DNA from: Smithella sp.
GTDB lineage: Bacteria; Desulfobacterota; Syntrophia; Syntrophales; Smithellaceae
Direction of reading: 5' to 3'
DNA: 10,780 nt
NCBI GenBank assembly: GCA_012797505.1
Contig: JAAZOZ010000148.1
Coordinates: 1 to 10,780, forward strand
The notes under the pieces are model-generated. The model ran no database searches and had not been told where the DNA came from. It saw only the letters and a list, made by a program, of their open reading frames with translations. How positions within the stretch are numbered: the stretch's first letter is position 1; every line of letters starts with the position of its first letter. Positions 1 through 6,480 of this stretch are shown one piece after another. The position numbers and the translations under genes are program-made.

Positions 1-126
1 GGATTCGGAAACGGGCTTAACGAACACTCCCATGGAATTCATGATAATTCCGATGCCGGCAAAATTGAGAAAAAAGGCGCCGACGACAATCCACCATCCG
101 TAAAAAATTCTGGAACGATCAGCCAT
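1..126 (-). CDS. MFS transporter, N-terminal fragment (runs off the window)
   Basis: The first 42 codons of a membrane transporter are visible; the rest lies beyond position 1. The product starts MADRSRIFYGWWIVVGAFF. The Tyr-Gly-Trp-Trp-Ile-Val motif opening a hydrophobic first helix (about residues 11-33), followed by a Ser-x-Gly-Val-Phe-x-x-Pro segment, is typical of major facilitator proteins of the oxalate/formate antiporter and monocarboxylate type. That family moves small organic acids across the inner membrane, so uptake or efflux of this cluster's substrate is a reasonable inference, but the substrate cannot be read from this fragment. The start lies 38 bp after the stop of the upstream oxidoreductase. 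The only ribosome-binding candidate is a weak AAGG almost touching the ATG, so translation may depend partly on coupling. Family assignment is fairly sure; the substrate is unknown. Confidence 0.75.
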   Translation of the reverse strand, partial: MADRSRIFYGWWIVVGAFFLNFAGIGIIMNSMGVFVKPVSES

Positions 127-164
127 ACCTTATTTTGTTGTTTACCGACAGGCCGTCTTCTTTC

Positions 165-2042
165 TCATTCCTCCTGCGACCAAACGATCTCGGCCTCTTC
201 GGCCAGGCCCAGTGCGATGAGTTTTTTACGGGACGGCACGCCGCGGGCGGGATCGAATTGCATCAATTCGTAAAACTGATTTTTCATCTCGTCGAAATGG
301 ATTTCAATGCCGGCCGTATCCCCGTCCCGCGCCGGTTCTTTCATGCGCGGGGTCAGATCATCATCAGCCGCCCTGAAGCCGAATCGGTAGTTGATGCAGC
401 GCTTCAGGCTGAAAACACGCATTCCTGCCTCCATCATGGCGGGAACGTCATACCCGTATCCGGCCGCCGCGTTGATCAACTCCACAATCTCCGGAAGGGT
501 CAGCGACCGGTCGGCAAACTGGCAAAGGCAGGCGCTGTTTTCGATGCCGCCGATCGCCGCCGCGAGCACCATGGTTTCGGCTTTCTTGACGTGCGTCAGC
601 GCTTCCAGGTCGAACTCAAAGTTGATTTCAGGATAGTTGCACGCTCCGGTTTCCATGAAATGCATCGCCGACTGCACGTGGCAGGCGCCCCGGGGGCTCA
701 CCGCGTAGGCCAGGGCGTGCCCGTGGCCGCCCCGGGTGTCGTGCATCGGCGCCTCCAGGCCTTTGCTCTGCGCCGTATAGGCAATGGAATCGGCGCCGAT
801 GGAACGCGCCGCGGCCGCGCTCCCCATGGACAGCAGAGCTCCCAGTTTGCCGTCCCGCGCGGCCATCATCGGGAGAATCCTGCGCACCACCGTATCCATA
901 TCGCCCCAGATCAACGGAATGCCGCCGGTCTGCTCATCCGAGAGGTGTCCCTTTTCATAGGCTTCCATCGCCCAGGCAATCGTGGCGCCCGCGCTGATGG
1001 TGTCCATGCCGAGATCATTGCAGATCCGGGCCGCCTTGCACACAGCCGCAAGGTCCGGGGAGCCCTGCAGGCAGCCGAACGCCACGACGGTCTCATATTC
1101 CGGACCCGGCCCTTCGTCCACGGCAAACGGCCCTTCGTCCACCTGCACGATTCTCTTGCAGGCGACCGCGCAGTACGCGCAGGTGGCGGTTTTTTTGAGA
1201 TACGTCTCCGACAGGGTGCTTCCGGTAAGGGCGGAGGCCATTTCCTCGTCATAGCTGGATGTCCAGTTGCGCATCGGCACGTCTCCGTCGTACATGTGCC
1301 CCTCCAGATTCCCGGACGTGCCGTAGTCGTGAAGAATCTGGGAAATCAGATAATCCTTGATGCGCGGGTTCAACTCCCGGGTGAGCGATTTGATCCGATC
1401 CGGGTCGGCCAGAGAAAGCGTCCCCGCGCCGGACTGCACAACCAGCGCCTTCAGGTTCTTGGCGCCCATGACGGCGCCCATGCCGCACCGGCCGAAGGCA
1501 TGATGGGCTTCGTTGAGGATGCAGGCAAAGGGAACTCCGTTTTCACCGGCCGGACCGATGACCAGGGACGTTGACTTTTTTCCGTAGGTTTTTTTGAGCT
1601 CCCGCGTGCACTCCAGAACCCCCATGCCCCAGAGATTTCCCGCGTCCCGGACGGACACGGATTCGTTTTCAATCAGGAGCACGGACGGACTCTTTGCTCT
1701 GCCGGATAAAATCAGACCGTCGAACCCGGCAAGCCTGAGCGCCGGGGGAAAATGGCCGCCGCAGGAGGATTCCGCGATTCCGCCGGTCAGCGGCGAACGC
1801 GCGGTCGCGTTCATTCGGCTGACGCCGGAGAGCTTGACGCCGGTCAGCGGACCGTTCATCAGAATCAGAATCGCTTCGGGAGAAAGGGGATCGGCGGAAA
1901 AATCGGCCCGGTCCCAGAAGAGTCTGGCGGCCAGGCCGCTGCCGCCGATATAGCGGCGGTAGGTTTCTTCCGGCAGTTGAAGAATGCTGACGGTCCCGCT
2001 GGAAAGATCAACGTCGGCAATCCGGCCCGTGTTTCCCTTCAT
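165..2042 (-). CDS. Aldehyde ferredoxin oxidoreductase family protein (tungsten-pterin enzyme)
   Basis: This cytoplasmic enzyme family oxidises aldehydes to carboxylic acids with ferredoxin as electron acceptor, using a tungsten-bispterin and one [4Fe-4S] cluster. The 625-residue product is close to the usual length of about 600-650. The N-terminal pterin domain is clear (GNTGRIADVDL near residue 3, YIGGSGLAARL near 31, SGVSRMNATARSPLTGG near 73, RCGMGAVMGAKNLKALVV near 185). Cluster ligands fit C288-x2-C291-x3-C295 plus a late cysteine, probably C507 in LCQF. A GPGPEYET segment and a DTRGGHGHALAYAVSPRGACH segment follow the family pattern. I chose the ATG at 2042 over one 22 codons upstream because AAGGAG lies 7 nt before it and the homology begins there. 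Its neighbours suggest it handles an aldehyde intermediate. Some relatives are instead BamB-like subunits of aromatic-ring reductases, so substrate and direction are inferred. The MFS gene follows after 38 bp. Confidence 0.92.
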   Translation of the reverse strand: MKGNTGRIADVDLSSGTVSILQLPEETYRRYIGGSGLAARLFWDRADFSADPLSPEAILILMNGPLTGVKLSGVSRMNATARSPLTGGIAESSCGGHFPPALRLAGFDGLILSGRAKSPSVLLIENESVSVRDAGNLWGMGVLECTRELKKTYGKKSTSLVIGPAGENGVPFACILNEAHHAFGRCGMGAVMGAKNLKALVVQSGAGTLSLADPDRIKSLTRELNPRIKDYLISQILHDYGTSGNLEGHMYDGDVPMRNWTSSYDEEMASALTGSTLSETYLKKTATCAYCAVACKRIVQVDEGPFAVDEGPGPEYETVVAFGCLQGSPDLAAVCKAARICNDLGMDTISAGATIAWAMEAYEKGHLSDEQTGGIPLIWGDMDTVVRRILPMMAARDGKLGALLSMGSAAAARSIGADSIAYTAQSKGLEAPMHDTRGGHGHALAYAVSPRGACHVQSAMHFMETGACNYPEINFEFDLEALTHVKKAETMVLAAAIGGIENSACLCQFADRSLTLPEIVELINAAAGYGYDVPAMMEAGMRVFSLKRCINYRFGFRAADDDLTPRMKEPARDGDTAGIEIHFDEMKNQFYELMQFDPARGVPSRKKLIALGLAEEAEIVWSQEE

Positions 2043-2049
2043 ATCGTCG

Positions 2050-2055
2050 CTCCTT
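2050..2055 (-). promoter_or_regulatory. Ribosome-binding site that fixes the oxidoreductase start
   Basis: On the minus strand AAGGAG sits 7 nt before the ATG at 2042. The longer alternative reading, starting at 2108, would place this site inside the coding region and add 22 residues with no family resemblance, so the downstream start is preferred. Confidence 0.8.
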
Positions 2056-2067
2056 GCCGTTTGTCGC

Positions 2068-2133
2068 AACCCCTGTCCCGCAAACCATCCGGAAGAAACC
2101 CGGATCAACGAAACGACAGCGCTGACAGGGGTT
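2068..2133 (-). repeat. Nested inverted repeat in the oxidoreductase leader
   Basis: Perfect 10-bp arms (AACCCCTGTC at 2068-2077 and its complement GACAGGGGTT at 2124-2133) enclose 46 bp. Inside them is a second perfect 6-bp inverted repeat, ATCCGG at 2087-2092 and CCGGAT at 2100-2105, with a 7-nt loop. The outer arm ends only 12 bp before the ribosome-binding site. No T-run follows, so it does not look like an intrinsic terminator. It could be a leader RNA fold controlling the tungsten-enzyme gene, or paired operator half-sites. I do not recognise it as a known riboswitch. The rest of the 148-bp gap shows no convincing promoter hexamers by eye. Confidence 0.5.
2099..2115 (-). promoter_or_regulatory. 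Shared leader motif, copy 1 (uninterrupted)
   Basis: The plus-strand 17-mer CCCGGATCAACGAAACG lies in the oxidoreductase leader. The same sequence, split by 9 bp after its 11th base, recurs in the SCP2-gene leader at 2688-2713. Both copies have the same orientation and lie about 57 bp upstream of their start codons, which suggests a common control site or a remnant of leader duplication. The function is unknown. This copy overlaps the inner hairpin of the nested inverted repeat. Confidence 0.35.
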
Positions 2134-2190
2134 TATGCAAAGCTTTCTGCAAACCTTACATCCTCGGCCGCAATGCCGCCGGAAAAAATT

Positions 2191-2631
2191 TTATTTTTTC
2201 GTGACGATCAGGCGCTCAAGGCCCATTTCCTTTAAAGCCACCGGAAAGAGCTGAAACGCGGGTTTGATGACCGGCAGCAGCTTCAGCATGGCGGTGACCT
2301 TTCCGCCCTGCTTGATGATGCCTTTGGTGATCCCGGCAATCGGATTTTCCAGGCCGTGCCAGAACCGGTGGGAATGGTCGGCCGGCTGCTTGGACCACAC
2401 ATCCTCCTTGAGATCGCAGGGGCCCAGATAGAAGGAGCCGTAATAGCCGGGCTTCGACGGCGGGTTTTTCAGGTCAATCGTGATTTCCGCGTCCGGGTCC
2501 GTGTACATGAATTTAATGATGATGCCCGCCTTGCTCATCTTCGTGCCGATCTTCTCGTCTTTCAGCACCCGGTCCAGAAAATATCCGTAAATTCTGTAGA
2601 GATCCTCCGCATCCTTGTAATACTGGCTCAT
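2191..2631 (-). CDS. SCP2 sterol-binding-domain-like small protein
   Basis: This 146-residue soluble protein has no signal peptide or membrane segment. Its pattern matches small SCP2-like proteins common in anaerobic Deltaproteobacteria: an N-terminal helix (YYKDAEDLYRIYGYFLDRV), a strand pair with YTDPDAEITIDLKNPP (about residues 43-58), then HRFWHGLENPIAGITKG and a lysine-rich ILKLLP-type tail (MLKLLPVIKPAF, about residues 115-126). SCP2 domains bind hydrophobic ligands such as lipids and fatty acyl-CoAs in a cavity and have no known catalytic residues. In this cluster it could hold or deliver a hydrophobic acyl or CoA intermediate, which is inference. The start is supported by AAGGAGG 5 nt upstream of the ATG. 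It lies 89 bp after the broken lactonase gene and 148 bp before the oxidoreductase. Confidence 0.7.
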   Translation of the reverse strand: MSQYYKDAEDLYRIYGYFLDRVLKDEKIGTKMSKAGIIIKFMYTDPDAEITIDLKNPPSKPGYYGSFYLGPCDLKEDVWSKQPADHSHRFWHGLENPIAGITKGIIKQGGKVTAMLKLLPVIKPAFQLFPVALKEMGLERLIVTKK

Positions 2632-2687
2632 TGCCGCCTCCTTATATCACTCGTTAAAAGTCGAAGAGAAGTCCGCGCTGCAACTCT

Positions 2688-2713
2688 CCCGGATCAACCA
2701 ATCGAACGAAACG
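2688..2713 (-). promoter_or_regulatory. Shared leader motif, copy 2 (split by 9 bp)
   Basis: The plus strand has CCCGGATCAAC at 2688-2698, then CAATCGAAC, then GAAACG at 2708-2713. Removing the middle 9 bp gives exactly the 17-mer found at 2099-2115 before the oxidoreductase gene. It lies in the 89-bp gap between the broken lactonase and the SCP2-like gene. I see nothing else in that gap apart from the SCP2 ribosome-binding site. Confidence 0.35.
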
Positions 2714-2720
2714 GGCAACG

Positions 2721-3826
2721 TCACCGCCTCGCATCCTCCAGGCTCTTGCCGGGCGGCAGCGTGCCATCGAGAAAGAAATTTTCGTAGATCGCTCCGACCA
2801 GCAGCCGATTCTTCCAGGATGCGGCCACACTGGAACCGGACAATTCTTTCCCGTCGTTCTGATAGACCCGCGCTACGTCGTAGCCGCCGTTTTTCAAAGG
2901 CAGCACGCGGACCACCTCGGACGGGGAAAGCTTGGACGCATCCTTCGAGTGGGCCACAAACGACAACCGTTTGGTATGGCATCCGGCCCAGATCGACCCG
3001 TCGGGGAGAACGTCCAGGTTATCCACGCCGCTGTTGAGTTCGATGACCCCCTTCTCGGCCAGGTCGCCCGTTTGAATATTGCGTGCATAAACATGAATCT
3101 TTCGTCCAACAGTGGCTCCCCCTTACCCTGCTTTGCCGTCGGGGCTCTGCGCGATGCCGTTGGCGTAACCGATGCCTCCCGCGACTTTTTTGAATTGTCC
3201 GCCGTCGTAATAAAGAACATGGAAAACCGGAATCTGAAGATAATTTTCCAGCATCTTTCCCCCCTTCGAGGTCCAGCCGTGATCGATGGTCACATAGAAC
3301 TGACGGGGACCCACCCCGAGAATATCGTTCGGCGTCGTCAATTCCGGGCTTTTGATGGTTTCCAGATAGCGCAGCTTTCCGTCGCGATAGGAAAAAATCT
3401 CCACGGTGCAAACGCCTGTGGTTTCAAAAAAATGACGGGCCTCACCCATGTTGATGACGAAGAGCCGTTTGCCGCCGTCGGGCCCGTGATATAAATGGAT
3501 TCCGTGGGCGTCAGATGGCCCGGGAAGTCTGTTTTCAAAAGGACGGGCCCGGCGCCGGGCGCTGCAAGATCATAGGCCAGAATGCCGGAGGTTGGACGCT
3601 TTTGACCGGCGATGGCCGCCCGGCGGTCGGTGAACGATCCCAGCGCCACGGCCGCGCCGCGATCGATATCGATATCCTCGACGCCGGGAAATCCAGGGAC
3701 GGCGACAAAACTGTAGAGGGAAAAGGGTTCTATCCTTTTGAGTTCGCCGGCGTTCCAGAGCGTCTTCACGAGAAACACCACAATCAGAACAACAACAGCA
3801 CAAACAAGAATAATGATTTTCTTCAT
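2721..3826 (-). pseudogene. Broken paraoxonase-like lactonase/arylesterase (frameshift plus in-frame stop)
   Basis: Three pieces join into one protein of about 368 residues of the paraoxonase/SMP-30 beta-propeller family, calcium-dependent hydrolases of lactones and aryl esters. An N-terminal hydrophobic anchor (KKIIILVCAVVVLIVVFLV) implies a membrane-bound or exported enzyme. Family landmarks in order: GVEDIDID; HGIHLYHGPDGGKR; TPNDILGVGPRQFYVT with DHGW; YANGIAQSPDGK; VDNLDVLPDGSIWAGCH. These carry the expected calcium ligands and the first catalytic histidine. Lesion 1: at 3506-3508 a run reading GGG on the plus strand needs a fourth G to join the frames. Lesion 2: an in-frame TAA at 3123-3125 stands where relatives usually have tyrosine (SPDGK-x-x-Tyr). 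The reading frame is otherwise clean on both sides. A good ribosome site (AAAGGA) precedes the ATG at 3826, and the gene starts 39 bp after the dehydrogenase stop. It is either a recent pseudogene or sequencing error; two unrelated lesions favour real decay. Confidence 0.8.
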
Positions 3827-3865
3827 GCTTTGTTCCTTTCTGTTCGGGCCTCCGGAAAAGGCTTT

Positions 3866-5026
3866 TTATTTGCGCTGGTCGAAGCGCCTGCCGAAGATCA
3901 TGCCGGCAATCCCGATCTTCAGCATCTGAATCGTGCCGCCCGCCACCCCCCAGGCCTTCGCGTCGCGGTACATGCGCTCCACGGGAAATTCCATGCTGTA
4001 GCCGTATCCCCCGAACACCTGCATGGCCGTGCTCGTCACGTCCACCACCATTTCGTTGGCGTAAGCCTTGGCCATCGAGGCCTCATAAATCGACGGCAGT
4101 CCCTGCCCCGCGCCGCTGACGGCCCGATACACCAGAAGCCTGGCCGCGTCGATTTTCGCGGCCATATCCGCCATCATGAACTGCACCGCCTGGAATTCAC
4201 AGATCGGCCGGTTGAAGGCCTTTCTTTCCATGGCGTAGGCTTTTGCCTCCTCAAACGCGCCGCCCGCGATCCCCAGACACATCGAAGCATTGCCGCATCG
4301 CTCGATATCGAAAGTCCACATCAGCTTGCCGAACTCGCCCGGCGCAATCACCAGGTTCTTCTTCGGAACTCGCACGTTGTCAAAGATGAGATCGCAGGAG
4401 GGCATGCCCCGAAGGCCCATGAATTTTTCCTGCTTGCCGAACGTGAAGCCGGGCGATCCCTTCTCCACCAGCAGGCCGCCGATGCCCTTGTACCCTTTCA
4501 CGCCGCCGAAGCGGGTATAGACCAAGTAGTGGCTCGCGTGTCCGCCGCCGGAGATGAAGCATTTGCGGCCGTTGAGGATATAACCGTCGCCGTCCTCATC
4601 GGCGTGCGTCGTGAGAGCGGTGAGGTCGGAGCCCGCTTCCGGCTCGGTCATGCAGACGGACACGCTGAGTTCACCCCCGCAGACACCCGGGATGATCGCT
4701 TTTTTCTGCTCCGGGGTTCCGAAAATATCAATGACCCGGACCGGCCCGACGTTGGATTCGAAGACCGGCCCCGCAATGATAGGGCTGAATTTGGCCAGCT
4801 CCTCGATGCACAGAATCGCGTTGAGAGCCGGCTGGCCCCCTCCGCCATGCTCGGCCGAGATCGTCATGCCCAGGAGCCCGAGATCCGCGTACTTTTTCAA
4901 CAGGTCGTACGGGAATTCCCCCGTTTCATCAATGTGCCGGGCCAGTTCCTTGAATTTTTCCCGCTGTCCCATCGTCCGAATGGTATCGACCAGCATCTTT
5001 TGTTCTTCATTTAATGTAAAATCCAT
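3866..5026 (-). CDS. Acyl-CoA dehydrogenase (FAD), isovaleryl/long-chain type active site
   Basis: This cytoplasmic flavoenzyme should make an alpha,beta-double bond in an acyl-CoA and pass electrons to electron-transfer flavoprotein. The 386-residue product has the full family layout: helical N-domain (MDFTLNEEQKMLVDTIR), flavin/substrate loop MTEPEAGSD (residues 127-134), FISGGGHASHYLVYTR in the beta domain, and a C-terminal domain with FGGYGYSMEFPVERMYRDAK (338-357). The glutamate used as base in medium-chain enzymes (in Glu-Gly-Thr) is Gly363 here (AGGT, 362-365). Glu242 in FDIER aligns with the relocated base of isovaleryl- and long-chain acyl-CoA dehydrogenases, so activity is probably retained. 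I chose the ATG at 5026 over one two codons upstream. The family starts MDF, and TAAGGA is 6 nt before this ATG but abuts the other. It begins 26 bp after the MmgE/PrpD gene. The exact substrate is unknown; benzyl- or alkylsuccinyl-CoA and branched acyl-CoA are options. Confidence 0.93.
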   Translation of the reverse strand: MDFTLNEEQKMLVDTIRTMGQREKFKELARHIDETGEFPYDLLKKYADLGLLGMTISAEHGGGGQPALNAILCIEELAKFSPIIAGPVFESNVGPVRVIDIFGTPEQKKAIIPGVCGGELSVSVCMTEPEAGSDLTALTTHADEDGDGYILNGRKCFISGGGHASHYLVYTRFGGVKGYKGIGGLLVEKGSPGFTFGKQEKFMGLRGMPSCDLIFDNVRVPKKNLVIAPGEFGKLMWTFDIERCGNASMCLGIAGGAFEEAKAYAMERKAFNRPICEFQAVQFMMADMAAKIDAARLLVYRAVSGAGQGLPSIYEASMAKAYANEMVVDVTSTAMQVFGGYGYSMEFPVERMYRDAKAWGVAGGTIQMLKIGIAGMIFGRRFDQRK

Positions 5027-5032
5027 GTTCAT

Positions 5033-5038
5033 TCCTTA
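5033..5038 (-). promoter_or_regulatory. Ribosome-binding site that fixes the acyl-CoA dehydrogenase start
   Basis: TAAGGA on the minus strand abuts the first ATG (5032) but has a proper 6-nt spacer to the second in-frame ATG (5026), which also gives the usual MDF start of the family. Confidence 0.7.
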
Positions 5039-5052
5039 GCTAAAGTATTGGT

Positions 5053-6420
5053 TTAGATAAAAGAAGCTAATTCTTTTATATTATTTACCTTTTCCAGATT
5101 CAAAATCGTATCGACGATTCGATCTACCTTGTTTTGATCCCGACTGCCAGCGAAAAACTTCACTTTTTGCGCGATATCTCCTGCTTCCATCGGATCGCGC
5201 GGATCCCCTTTCGGAATGTCCACCGTTTTCACCAGACGCTCGCCGCTTTTCAGCAGGATTTCCACACGGCTCGCGGTTTTGTCCGGATACATTTTATTCA
5301 GTTCATCATCGGTTTTCACCGTCACTTTCTGTCGCAGCGCGATGATCGCCGGATCGACAATTCGCCGTTCCGTGAGCTGCGCGGGACCCAGCGTCCCGTC
5401 GAGGATGCAGGCCGCCACGACATGTGGAATGGAAAACTGCGCGGAGACAAAACTGCCGCCTTCCGGAACGCCCTTCCCCACGGCCAGAGCGGCCACGCCG
5501 TAAGTGAACACCTCGACGGACTCCACGTCATCCGGGACAAACCCTTTTTGTTTTTTCAGGGCGAGCGTTGCCTGCGCCGCGCCATGCGTGTGCCGGCAGG
5601 CGGTGTAAGGCTTGAAATAAACGTCGTTGATGGAATAATGCTCTCCCAGCCTTTCCGTGATACGCTCCGGTTTGGCGTCCACTTTCATGGTAATCTGCGT
5701 GATGCCGCCCTTGAGCTCCGTTCCTTCCAAAACAAACGGACTGCCGGTAATCCCCTTTCCCGCGAGTCCCGCCGCCATGATGCCCGCGCCGGCCGCCTGG
5801 CCGCCCTGGACAATCTTCACGGTATAGCCGCCCATAAGCTGCTCCGCCATGGAAACGGGCAGAATATAGCCCGCAATGCCGATGGCGTTGAGCATCACGG
5901 GATAGGCCTGCCCCATCAGTTTGGAAACCGCCACGGCCGAACCGAGTGTGCCGCAGGTGCCGGTGGGCAAAAATCCCGACAGGGTGTGCCAGGGATGCAT
6001 GGCTGCCGCTACACGGTTGGATACCTCATAACCCGCCACTACCGCCTCGATCAGACGCTTGCCGGTCAGCTCCAGAGTTTCCGCAACGGCCAGCGCCGCC
6101 GGAATGACGGACACGCCCGAATGATTGCCTCCGAAGCGAAGCCCGTCTTGCGCCTCGATGGCCTCGCCGGTCAGTCCGTTGATGAAAGCCGCGCTCTGCA
6201 ATCCGGTCTTGAATCCGCAGCCCAGCGCCGTCGCGGCTTCGGAGTCGCCCAGCGACCGGACGAATTCAATCGACGAGCGCACGGCATCCAGCTCCAGCGA
6301 TCCGTAAATATTGGCCACATAGTCCAGAACACAGAGTTTTGCCTTGTGCCACACCTGTTCGGGCAGGGTGTCAAAAGACAGATCCGAACAAAATCGGATC
6401 AGTTGTTGCGTGTACTCCAT
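5053..6420 (-). CDS. MmgE/PrpD family protein with altered active site
   Basis: The family includes 2-methylcitrate dehydratase (PrpD), cis-aconitate decarboxylase and iminodisuccinate epimerase, which act on small di- and tricarboxylates. The 455-residue cytoplasmic protein shows the helical N-domain, NHSGVSVIPAALA (residues 99-111), TGTCGTLGSAVA (153-164), FKPYTACRHTHGA (269-281), SAQFSIPHVVAA (326-337) and the late PKGDPRDPM (403-411). Two common features differ. The usual Gly-Phe/Trp-His-x-Thr motif reads GFLPTG, with Leu151 for the histidine. The Ala-His-x-Leu-x-x-Asp-Asp motif reads GEAIEAQD, with Glu86 for His and Gln91 for the first Asp. The true reaction may therefore differ from known members, or the protein may not be catalytic in the standard way. 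AAAGGAGGAG precedes the ATG. It lies between the CoA-transferase and acyl-CoA dehydrogenase genes, so its substrate is probably a pathway acid or CoA ester. Confidence 0.88.
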   Translation of the reverse strand: MEYTQQLIRFCSDLSFDTLPEQVWHKAKLCVLDYVANIYGSLELDAVRSSIEFVRSLGDSEAATALGCGFKTGLQSAAFINGLTGEAIEAQDGLRFGGNHSGVSVIPAALAVAETLELTGKRLIEAVVAGYEVSNRVAAAMHPWHTLSGFLPTGTCGTLGSAVAVSKLMGQAYPVMLNAIGIAGYILPVSMAEQLMGGYTVKIVQGGQAAGAGIMAAGLAGKGITGSPFVLEGTELKGGITQITMKVDAKPERITERLGEHYSINDVYFKPYTACRHTHGAAQATLALKKQKGFVPDDVESVEVFTYGVAALAVGKGVPEGGSFVSAQFSIPHVVAACILDGTLGPAQLTERRIVDPAIIALRQKVTVKTDDELNKMYPDKTASRVEILLKSGERLVKTVDIPKGDPRDPMEAGDIAQKVKFFAGSRDQNKVDRIVDTILNLEKVNNIKELASFI

Positions 6421-6480
6421 ATTTCATCTCCTCCTTTAAAAAACGGAATGTCCCGGGCGGGAACAACCGGTTAAACGCTC

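Noticed and set aside
139..168. Nine-codon minus-strand mini-frame overlapping the oxidoreductase stop
   Set aside because: It is too short and has no family support; its ATG merely overlaps the TGA stop.
135..1574. Long plus-strand open frame (479 codons) opposite the oxidoreductase
   Set aside because: It is the antisense shadow of a clearly recognised gene; the translation shows no known motifs and is rich in Arg, His and Gly, as expected from reading the opposite strand of a GC-rich gene.
3123..3125. In-frame TAA read as recoding
   Set aside because: TAA has no known recoding as selenocysteine or pyrrolysine, and a second, unrelated frameshift in the same gene makes decay or error simpler.
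3515..5014. Plus-strand open frame opposite the acyl-CoA dehydrogenase and part of the broken lactonase
   Set aside because: It spans two unrelated minus-strand genes and the gap between them, with no family resemblance, so it is a shadow.
6438..6464. Possible terminator between CoA-transferase subunit B and MmgE/PrpD (short G/C stem, then six T on the minus strand)
   Set aside because: The stem is only about 5 bp with a G-T pair, the T-run starts 6 nt after it, and the T-run abuts the next gene's ribosome-binding site, so it is not convincing.
5134..6474. Plus-strand open frame opposite the MmgE/PrpD gene
   Set aside because: Antisense shadow with no recognisable domain.
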